5,443 nucleotides of DNA from an uncultured Porphyromonas sp. (GTDB taxonomy: Bacteria; Bacteroidota; Bacteroidia; Bacteroidales; Porphyromonadaceae), in the NCBI GenBank assembly GCA_946222055.1, contig CAMIEW010000088.1, positions 1 through 5,443 on the forward strand, in the 5' to 3' direction. Every line of letters starts with the position of its first letter. Position 1 is the first letter of the stretch. Positions 1-5,443 of the stretch are shown piece after piece. The notes beneath the pieces are model-generated. The model made no database searches and was not told the DNA's origin. It saw only the letters and a program-made list of their open reading frames with translations. Both the position numbers and the translations under genes were made by a program.

Positions 1-80
1 ACAAGGGGTGCTTCGTTCCCCACTCTTCACAATTTGATGAACGGCTACGGTGTCTCTCAAATGCGTCACCCCTGGGGGTT
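1..80. other. Left-edge region with no supportable gene
   Basis: All three plus-strand frames are open at the window edge and stop early, at 35-37, 94-96 and 102-104. None of the short peptides they encode is one I recognise, and the two longer ones run into the tRNA promoter. No minus-strand ATG lies in 1-138. Two weak hairpins are visible: GGGG/CCCC at 5-8 and 18-21, and ACCCC/GGGGT at 68-79 followed by a run of five T. The second could be a weak terminator of a plus-strand gene ending before the window, but its stem is only 4-5 bp. The region is best read as intergenic, possibly with the extreme 3' end of an upstream gene. Confidence 0.4.
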
Positions 81-112
81 TTTGGAGATGCGCTGAATAT
101 TTAGTACCTTTG
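81..112 (+). promoter_or_regulatory. Bacteroidota-type promoter of the initiator tRNA gene
   Basis: A TTTG element at 81-84 is followed by a 20-bp spacer and TACCTTTG at 105-112. This matches the known primary sigma factor consensus of the phylum (-33 TTTG, -7 TAnnTTTG), including all fixed positions of the -7 element. Transcription would start around 118-120, leaving a leader of about 20 bases before the tRNA at 139. The spacing to a stable RNA gene on the same strand makes the call strong; the exact start site is inferred. Confidence 0.82.
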
Positions 113-138
113 CACTACGAAAGGGAGGAAAGATATAT

Positions 139-210
139 CGCGGGGTGGAGCAGTGGTAGCTCGCTGGGCTCATAACCCAGAGGTCGCAAGTTCGAATCCT
201 GTCCCCGCAA
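139..210 (+). tRNA. Initiator tRNA-fMet (anticodon CAT)
   Basis: This tRNA carries formyl-methionine to the ribosome for translation initiation. A full cloverleaf folds: acceptor stem 139-145 with 203-209, D arm 148-162, anticodon stem 164-168 with 176-180, anticodon CAT at 171-173, a 5-base variable region, a T arm at 186-202 and discriminator A210. Two hallmarks separate it from elongator tRNA-Met. The first acceptor pair is a C-A mismatch (C139, A209), and the anticodon stem ends in three consecutive G-C pairs (166-168 with 176-178). The 3' CCA is not encoded, since A210 is followed by CTT, so it must be added enzymatically. One oddity is that the T-stem has an A-C mismatch (A189, C199) and a G-T pair (G186, T202). 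The gene has its own promoter and terminator. Confidence 0.96.
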
Positions 211-219
211 CTTTCTGGT

Positions 220-256
220 AGTACGACTGTCTTAGTAAGGCAGTCGTACTTCTTTT
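220..256 (+). terminator. Intrinsic terminator of the tRNA-fMet gene
   Basis: Ten bases at 220-229 are exactly complementary to 241-250. The stem continues inward with a G-U pair (230 with 240) and three more pairs (231-233 with 237-239), giving 14 bp around a three-base AGT loop. The tract TCTTTT follows at 251-256. The site begins ten bases after the tRNA end, as expected for a tRNA terminator. In the opposite direction the G-U pair becomes an A-C mismatch and no T-run follows, so it should work mainly for the tRNA. It is nevertheless the only hairpin near the 3' end of the converging methyltransferase gene and may partly stop that transcript too. Confidence 0.88.
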
Positions 257-267
257 ATGTACCCCCG

Positions 268-1518
268 TTAGTCGTCTCTGGAGAGGATCAGGAGCTTACG
301 GTCCCGCTTGCCCAGTGTGGTGGCGAGGAGGAAGTACCGGTCACTCTCGTCGGTCCGGAGGCGACCCCTGAGCTCCTCGGCAGTAAGCGGGAAGTGGCGC
401 GACATGACCGAGAGGGCGGGGTAGCGCTCGAGGAGGGACTTCAGCACCTTCCCCTTGAGGGCAGACTTGCTGTATGGGATCTCCTCCAGCACCCTGTAGC
501 TCTTGTAGAGCGGGTCGGGAGCCGGCTGGGAAGAGGTGTAGAGGTGGGTATTGGGTCCCAGGAGACTGATGCCTTGCTCTGCGGCGATGAGGTGATAAGC
601 CCCGCTCTTCATCAGCACCGGTCGGGGGATATGGATGTAGCTCTCTATCTGAGTGGCATAGGGCGTCTCTGCGGTGAGCGAAGTGGGGAGGGGGTAGCTC
701 CGGCTCGTCACCTCTCCCTGCCGGTCGACGATGGCGAGATGGATCGCCACCGGTGATGTCGCCGGCTGCATGGAGAGGTCGAGGAGTAGCTCCTTGACCT
801 CATCCCCGATCTGAAGGATGTGCAGGTCCGTGCAGGTGGGCAGCTGCTCGAGCAGCCAGTGGATGTCCAGCATGGGGGAGAGCTTGAGGAGCAGGCGCCC
901 GCTGTAGTCGAGCTCCTCTAGGCGGGAGAGGATCTGCAGTGGCGCGGGGGTGTAGTCCGCCATACTGCTCAGCCGCCGACCGGGGTCCGCCATATCCCGT
1001 CGTGCCGGATCGGCGTAGACAAGCGTGACGCCGTCGAGCAGAGTGTGATCGAGCTGGGCGAGGGCGTCCCCGCAGGTGACAGTCGCACGCCCCGGAGGCA
1101 GCAGGACGGAGAGATTGTACTCCAGTGCCTGAGCCATTGCGGGCTCGATCTCGAGGACCTCACTGTGCCGGGCGACATTTGCCATGGCGGCGGTATCGAT
1201 CCCCAGCCCTCCGGTCATATCCAGGATACGATCGGAGGGGGAGAGGAGCCGTTGCTTGTACTCGGCTGCCAGTTCGCTACTGCACTGCTCGAAATTGACC
1301 CGCCGTGGGATATATCCCCCACACTCCAGGAAGTGGGAGATCTTCTTCGCCATCTTATCCAGAAGGGACACCTGCAGAGCCACTTGAGACCTGACCTGTG
1401 GGTCGAGGTCACTTCGCTCGAAGAGTATCCGATCGGGCGGGCGATCGGCCCACTGCCGACTGAGTGCGACCACGTGACCGATCTCCTCAGGAGAGATCAT
1501 CCGGGACCCTTTCTCCAT
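268..1518 (-). CDS. PG_1098-type class I SAM-dependent methyltransferase with C-terminal THUMP-like domain
   Basis: This is a predicted cytoplasmic methyltransferase of 416 residues with no signal peptide or membrane segment. A helical N-terminal region (about 10-95) contains the family motif EQCSSE at 77-82. The Rossmann-type core follows. Its SAM-binding motif I lies at 98-113 (D100, GGLG at 103-106), an acidic residue at E123 could hold the SAM ribose, and motif IV is DPARRD at 170-175. KLSPMLD is at 212-218. Residues about 280-330 fit the ferredoxin-like domain named after P. gingivalis PG_1098, including THLYTS at 324-329. Residues about 338-412 fit the THUMP-like C-terminal domain, including HFPLTAEEL at 375-383. 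THUMP domains bind RNA, so an RNA substrate is likely but unproven. The first ATG has no ribosome site. A second ATG at codon 7 (position 1500) has AAAGGG six bases upstream and better fits where the family begins, so the protein may be 410 residues. It is last in the operon, 32 bp after the sialidase gene. Confidence 0.9.
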   Translation of the reverse strand: MEKGSRMISPEEIGHVVALSRQWADRPPDRILFERSDLDPQVRSQVALQVSLLDKMAKKISHFLECGGYIPRRVNFEQCSSELAAEYKQRLLSPSDRILDMTGGLGIDTAAMANVARHSEVLEIEPAMAQALEYNLSVLLPPGRATVTCGDALAQLDHTLLDGVTLVYADPARRDMADPGRRLSSMADYTPAPLQILSRLEELDYSGRLLLKLSPMLDIHWLLEQLPTCTDLHILQIGDEVKELLLDLSMQPATSPVAIHLAIVDRQGEVTSRSYPLPTSLTAETPYATQIESYIHIPRPVLMKSGAYHLIAAEQGISLLGPNTHLYTSSQPAPDPLYKSYRVLEEIPYSKSALKGKVLKSLLERYPALSVMSRHFPLTAEELRGRLRTDESDRYFLLATTLGKRDRKLLILSRDD

Positions 1519-1550
1519 TGTCTTTGGCAGTGTCTGATCTTGAGGGCGAC

Positions 1551-3062
1551 TTAGGGCTCAATGAGCGGGAGGTCCTGTAGGCCGATGGTGTAGAAGACGA
1601 GGGACATTTCCTCGTCTTCCTCAGCTATGTAGCCGATGGTGTGGTCGTCGATCATCATCGCCTCGGTGTAGGCACACCAGCCGGGCGTGAGGAGGATGCC
1701 GTCGTCCCAGCCCTTCTCCTCACTCCAGGTATAGAGTCGTCCGTTACGACGTCCGGGACCGGAGGGGAGGGTGTGCATCAGGCGCATGCCGTCGGCGGGA
1801 GAGGTGAGGAAGGGGGCGCCATTGCAGGCGACATCGTGCAGACCGGCGTAGCGATCCGTCTGCTCCCAGGTGATGCCGCCGTCGTTGCTGACAGAGAATA
1901 TCCGGTCGCCGCGGCGGGGATTTCGGATGCTCATCAGGAGTGAGCGGTCGGGCATGACGATCACCTTGGACTCATCGCCGCGGTCGTAGGCGGGCTCGGA
2001 GACCTGCCAGGTCTCTCCCATGTCGTCGCTGTAGACGAGACGGTTGTCGAAGGCGCGGCGCTCGGGGTCCCACATGGCGGCGACATACATGATCCGTCCG
2101 TAGCAGGCGGTGGCACCATGGCCGGCGGCGATGAAGGAGGCGGAGTACTTCTGGCGATCCGGATCGGGGCAATTGGTTCCGTAGAGCTGCGGCTGCATGG
2201 TGCGCGGTTCGCTCCAGGTGCGTCCGTCATCGGTGCTCTCCATGACGTACTGCGGCATCGGCTTGTCTGCTGTGGAGCCCCAGAGGCCGGGACCTCCGAT
2301 GAAGGTGATGATCAACTTCTCTCCATGACGGGTCTCGACGATGCAGATGTCGCCATAGCCGGCGCCTCTGCCCTGTCCGCGGAGGATGATCTCAGGATCG
2401 GACCAGGTCTTGCCATTGTCCTCACTTCGGCGCAGGATCAGGTCGATGTCCTCGGGGATGTCGGTCTGATTGTATTTTCTCCTGTCTGCCAGGGCGAGAA
2501 GGGTCCCCTTGGAGGTCTTGATGAGAGCCGGGATACGGAAGTTGTGCGAGCCGGTATCTCCGGGGACGAATAGGGGGGTGTAGGTGCGCCAGCGCTGACG
2601 GGAGATCTGCTCGCCCACCTGCTTGAGGGGGTAGCTCCGGCCATTGATGGAGACGGAGACGATCTCGCCTCGGAGCTTGTCGGGGGAGTAGAGGGGATCC
2701 TCCGCCACGTCGGCGGTGAGGTAGAGGACCCTCTTGTCCGTCGTGAGGCGGGCGCGATCCTTCCCTCTCAGCGGGATCGCTTCGTAAGAGACCCGACCCT
2801 TGTAGTCGTCGAGATCGCGAACTACGAGGCTGTCGCTGGCAAGCACTTCGCATCGCTCCACGAGTCGCTGAGTGCGGGGGTCGAGTCGATAGGTGATGTC
2901 GACGCGACCGCTCTTGGGGAGGACGATGGCGGCGAGCGTTCGTCTTGTCTGACCGCTCATATAGCCATGCCGGGAGCCGATCACGGTGACCGAGTCGGTC
3001 TGGGCATGGGCGAGCGAGCCGAGGAGGATCAGGGCGAGGGTATAGATGATCTTACGTGTCAT
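1551..3062 (-). CDS. siaPG: Secreted GH33 exo-alpha-sialidase, SiaPG-like
   Basis: This sialidase (neuraminidase) removes terminal sialic acid from glycoconjugates. Its 503 residues start with a signal peptide, with likely cleavage after AHA at 18-20. A beta-sandwich N-terminal domain follows (about 22-160; the family of N-terminal domains associated with BNR-repeat sialidases), then a six-bladed propeller (about 160-500). Visible catalytic features are the FRIP motif with R176, R195, a likely acid/base D201, E364 and R380. A third sialate-binding arginine is R438 or R439, and the nucleophile is Y465. D201 is assigned from the 25-residue spacing after the FRIP arginine seen in clostridial NanI and Salmonella sialidase; the E364-R380 spacing also agrees with NanI. 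Four complete Asp-boxes (SxDxGxTW or close) lie at 213-220, 276-283, 345-352 and 392-399, and a degenerate one near 447-452. From memory, it resembles P. gingivalis SiaPG (PG0352) along its whole length, with shared stretches such as DYKGRVSY and ADRRKYNQTD. It lies 23 bp after tamL and has no ribosome site. No C-terminal secretion domain or lipobox is present. Confidence 0.96.
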   Translation of the reverse strand: MTRKIIYTLALILLGSLAHAQTDSVTVIGSRHGYMSGQTRRTLAAIVLPKSGRVDITYRLDPRTQRLVERCEVLASDSLVVRDLDDYKGRVSYEAIPLRGKDRARLTTDKRVLYLTADVAEDPLYSPDKLRGEIVSVSINGRSYPLKQVGEQISRQRWRTYTPLFVPGDTGSHNFRIPALIKTSKGTLLALADRRKYNQTDIPEDIDLILRRSEDNGKTWSDPEIILRGQGRGAGYGDICIVETRHGEKLIITFIGGPGLWGSTADKPMPQYVMESTDDGRTWSEPRTMQPQLYGTNCPDPDRQKYSASFIAAGHGATACYGRIMYVAAMWDPERRAFDNRLVYSDDMGETWQVSEPAYDRGDESKVIVMPDRSLLMSIRNPRRGDRIFSVSNDGGITWEQTDRYAGLHDVACNGAPFLTSPADGMRLMHTLPSGPGRRNGRLYTWSEEKGWDDGILLTPGWCAYTEAMMIDDHTIGYIAEEDEEMSLVFYTIGLQDLPLIEP

Positions 3063-3085
3063 GGGAGTGATTGTGTGAAAAAAGA

Positions 3086-5395
3086 TTAGAAGGGGTAGCC
3101 GACGGCAAGATGAAGTGCCAGTGGTAGATTGTGCTTGTCCCCTAGAGTATTGAAGTAATGTCCTCCGGACCGATCGGGTCGGTGGAGGGCGACGCCGAGG
3201 TCCAAGCGGACCACCAGCATCGAGAGGTCATACCGCAGTCCCAGACCCGTGGAGAGGGCTACATCCTGTAGGAAGTGCCGGGTACTGATGGTGGCATCGG
3301 GCTTGGAGGGATCCTCGCGGAGGAGCCAGATATTCCCCGCATCGACAAAGGTCGCCACCTCGAGGTCGCCGACCACCTTTGCCCTCAGCTCCATATTGGC
3401 CTCCAGTCGCAGGTCTCCCGTCCGGTCGAGGAAGGAGAGTGGCGAGGGTGTCAGAGGACTGTAGGCTCCCGGACCGAGGGTGCGGACATTGAATCCTCGT
3501 AGGCTATTGGCCCCTCCGGAGTAGAATTGCTCCGTATAGGGTGCGACGGTCTGATTGCCGTAGCTGTAGATGGCTCCCCCGTAAGCGCGCGTGGCAAGCG
3601 AGATGGCGGAGCTGATCTGATAGGCGTACCGCAGTTCGAGAGTCCCCTTGACAAACTGTGCGAAGCTCGCCCCTGCGAGGCGGTAGGGTCGAGGGGTCCC
3701 CTTGGGGTAGCAGAGGGAGAGCAGGTTGCCCGCCTCCGAGACGTACGCCTCCAGGGAGAAGGTGTGACGTGAGAGGGGATCCCGCGTCTCGAAGCCAAAT
3801 AGGTAGGACGCCTGTGGGATGAACTGATTGCGGAAGGAGAGTCCAAGGCCCGGATTGGCCGCCAGAGCCTCATCGAAGGCTGCGGTCCTGCGGACGAGAT
3901 GATTGTAGGAGACGCTGAGCGGCCGGACGGTGTGGCGCACTCCCCTGAAGGGCTCGAAGCGGTACTCCATATCGTAGGCAAACTGCATCTGACGGTAGAA
4001 ACCACTACGACTGAGGAGCGCAGCTGTGAGCCCGAGCTTACTGTACGCCGGATAGGTGAAGGGACGGTAGTAGAGTCCGGGGATCAGCAGGCGAGGGAAC
4101 TTTAGGTCGGTCGAGAGGAGGAAGAGGTAGCTATTGATGTCCCAGGCAGCCGACTCCCGGTTGCTCTTGCGGTACCCGGTTTGCCACTCATAATTCCCTT
4201 GCAACCGCATGGAGAGGGTCTCGCCGCCATGGAAGACATTTCTCTTATTGATCGATAGGGCAAGTCCCGGTCCGGTCTGATTATTTGACTTGAGTCTATA
4301 GGTCGCCTCTAACTCTGCGGCATAGGGCTTGTCCTCCATGGAGACCATCGAGATGTCGAGCAGGGAGAGGCTGTCTGCCGTGTGCCGTGGGGTGTAGGAG
4401 AAATTTGTGTAAGCGAAGGTCTCCAGCTCCGAGAGCGAGTTGACGGTGGCGGTCTGGTACCGCTCGTTGTAGACCTGACCGCCCTCGAGCCGGACTCGGG
4501 AGGCGAGGAAGCGGAGCTTTACCGGCGGCTGATCATGGTAGCGGAAGAGGATCCCATCGTAAAGCGTGGAGTCGGTCAGGGCAGAGCGATGGCGGTCGTA
4601 GAGGTCGTACGTCACCCGACCGACGCTCCAGATACGGAGCGCATCCTGAGTGGTCTTGTCGGAGAGATCGACTCGGAGCTGCGCCTTACCCGGTACAGCG
4701 AGCGTATCCGCATCGTAGTGGATGTCGTTCGGCTGGAAGTAGTAGTACCCTCTGTCTCTGAGGGCGGAGGCGATGCGCTGCCGCTCGCTCTCGAGACGCC
4801 ATACGCTCAGCACGTCGCCCTTGTGGAGCAGCCGCGTACTCGGGTCCTGTAGGTCGAGGGAGTCCGGCGTGACGATATGGACTCTGTAGTCGATGCTATC
4901 GAGACGAAGTGGCTCGCTCATGGTGATGTCATAGCCCACCTTGGCGGTCACGGAGTCCTTGTCGTAGATGATGTGCGGCACCACCGTGGAGCCGAAGAAT
5001 CCGTACTCCTCCAGCACCTGCTTCCCCACCTGAGCGCGGAGGGGAGGATTGACGGTAGAGAGGAGGATCGGCTCGCTGCCAAAGTTCTTGTACACCCATC
5101 GTCCCAGCGGATCGGTCGCACCAGCGAGGTTGCGGTTGATCCAGAAGGGGTAGGTGAAGGGCAGTCGAGCTCTCGACGATCCGAAGAGTGAGCCATTGGG
5201 CTTATAGGAGAGGACACGAGTCACGTCCCCCTTGGCGAGACGCATCTCTTCGATGTCGGGTGCGTTCTCGATCTTCACCTTCCCCATGCCGGTATAGAAG
5301 GTCTCCCCCTCTGGGATATACTTGGCGACCGAGCAGCCTGCCACCGTGAGCAGGAGGCCGACGAGTGGGATGGAGAGATAGTGCCTGTGTCTCAT
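3086..5395 (-). CDS. tamL: TamL: lipoprotein-type BamA/TamA (Omp85) outer-membrane assembly protein
   Basis: This is an Omp85-superfamily outer-membrane protein of 769 residues of the lipidated type found in Bacteroidota, TamL, thought to work with the inner-membrane-anchored protein TamB in envelope assembly. The signal peptide ends in a lipobox (LTVAGC), so C21 should be lipidated. The following CSVAKYIPEGE has no acidic surface-export signal, which fits a periplasm-facing N-terminus. Residues about 25-370 form the periplasmic region with POTRA-like repeats; the segment 107-141 is typical of this family. The barrel spans about 370-769. It carries the lid-loop motif SLRGF at 631-635 (the RGF equivalent of VRGF/Y in BamA), the family strand FVDAGNIW at 683-690, GLGLRYDLS at 717-725 and a terminal phenylalanine, the usual signature of outer-membrane barrels. 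BamA itself is less likely because BamA is not normally lipidated. No tamB-like gene lies downstream; upstream lies outside the window. The start ATG is preceded by an A-rich leader rather than a Shine-Dalgarno site. Confidence 0.92.
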   Translation of the reverse strand: MRHRHYLSIPLVGLLLTVAGCSVAKYIPEGETFYTGMGKVKIENAPDIEEMRLAKGDVTRVLSYKPNGSLFGSSRARLPFTYPFWINRNLAGATDPLGRWVYKNFGSEPILLSTVNPPLRAQVGKQVLEEYGFFGSTVVPHIIYDKDSVTAKVGYDITMSEPLRLDSIDYRVHIVTPDSLDLQDPSTRLLHKGDVLSVWRLESERQRIASALRDRGYYYFQPNDIHYDADTLAVPGKAQLRVDLSDKTTQDALRIWSVGRVTYDLYDRHRSALTDSTLYDGILFRYHDQPPVKLRFLASRVRLEGGQVYNERYQTATVNSLSELETFAYTNFSYTPRHTADSLSLLDISMVSMEDKPYAAELEATYRLKSNNQTGPGLALSINKRNVFHGGETLSMRLQGNYEWQTGYRKSNRESAAWDINSYLFLLSTDLKFPRLLIPGLYYRPFTYPAYSKLGLTAALLSRSGFYRQMQFAYDMEYRFEPFRGVRHTVRPLSVSYNHLVRRTAAFDEALAANPGLGLSFRNQFIPQASYLFGFETRDPLSRHTFSLEAYVSEAGNLLSLCYPKGTPRPYRLAGASFAQFVKGTLELRYAYQISSAISLATRAYGGAIYSYGNQTVAPYTEQFYSGGANSLRGFNVRTLGPGAYSPLTPSPLSFLDRTGDLRLEANMELRAKVVGDLEVATFVDAGNIWLLREDPSKPDATISTRHFLQDVALSTGLGLRYDLSMLVVRLDLGVALHRPDRSGGHYFNTLGDKHNLPLALHLAVGYPF

Positions 5396-5415
5396 GGCTC
5401 GTCTTCGTTTTTTCT

Positions 5416-5423
5416 CAAGGGTA
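5416..5423 (-). promoter_or_regulatory. Possible -7 promoter element upstream of tamL
   Basis: Read on the minus strand, TACCCTTG differs at one fixed position from the Bacteroidota -7 consensus TAnnTTTG. It would place transcription start roughly 15 bases before the tamL ATG, in an A-rich leader. With the usual spacing of about 20 bp, the -33 TTTG would begin just beyond position 5443, so half of the promoter cannot be seen. If tamL is instead co-transcribed with a gene to the right, this match is chance. Confidence 0.35.
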
Positions 5424-5443
5424 AAGGTCTCTCTATCTGGAGG

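Noticed and set aside
68..84. Short hairpin plus T-run as a terminator
   Set aside because: The stem is only 4-5 bp with a tiny loop, and the T-run doubles as the tRNA promoter -33 element. It is mentioned only as a weak possibility in the left-edge entry.
1..96. The open frame ending at 94-96 as the tail of an upstream gene
   Set aside because: The peptide is not recognised, it overlaps the -33 element of the tRNA promoter, and a competing frame stays open slightly longer, so no coding call is supported.
1045..1554. A 169-codon plus-strand open frame opposite the methyltransferase gene
   Set aside because: It lies antisense to a gene with clear family motifs, its translation shows no recognisable domain, and such open antisense frames are expected in GC-rich coding DNA.
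2118..2573. A 151-codon plus-strand open frame opposite the sialidase gene
   Set aside because: It overlaps the Asp-box region of a convincing sialidase, and its composition is that of a reverse-frame shadow.
3063..3085. The run of T after the tamL stop codon (minus strand) as a terminator
   Set aside because: No hairpin precedes the T-run, so it does not separate tamL from the sialidase gene.
4382..4852. A 156-codon plus-strand open frame opposite tamL
   Set aside because: It is antisense to the POTRA-like region of tamL, with no promoter or recognisable domain.

Overview
The window looks like a chromosomal segment from a member of the Bacteroidota, most likely the genus Porphyromonas, in a lineage with fairly GC-rich DNA. 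The tRNA promoter matches the Bacteroidota -33/-7 consensus (TTTG, 20-bp spacer, TACCTTTG). The genes lack Shine-Dalgarno sites. All three proteins belong to families typical of this phylum: a lipoprotein-type Omp85 protein (TamL), a sialidase closely resembling the P. gingivalis enzyme SiaPG, and a PG_1098-type methyltransferase. The species cannot be named from the sequence.

Layout, left to right. Positions 1-80 hold no gene I can support. Positions 81-256 form a self-contained plus-strand unit: a promoter, an initiator tRNA-fMet gene and a strong intrinsic terminator. The rest of the window (268-5395) is filled by three minus-strand genes with gaps of only 23 and 32 bp, so they probably form one transcript. 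In transcription order they are tamL (outer-membrane assembly factor), a secreted GH33 sialidase and a class I SAM-dependent methyltransferase. The tRNA unit and this operon converge, with the tRNA terminator lying about 11 bp beyond the methyltransferase stop codon. A possible -7 promoter element for the operon lies at 5416-5423, and its -33 partner would fall just outside the window.

Functionally, TamL would help place proteins in the outer membrane. The sialidase would be exported to the periplasm or beyond and remove sialic acid from host glycoproteins. The methyltransferase would act in the cytoplasm, probably on RNA, although its substrate is not known. Nothing in the sequence shows that the three share a pathway. 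I see no mobile element, CRISPR array, phage gene or defence system. The window is mostly ordinary. The most notable points are the TamL-sialidase-methyltransferase gene order, an A-C mismatch in the T-stem of the tRNA, and the uncharacterised methyltransferase.
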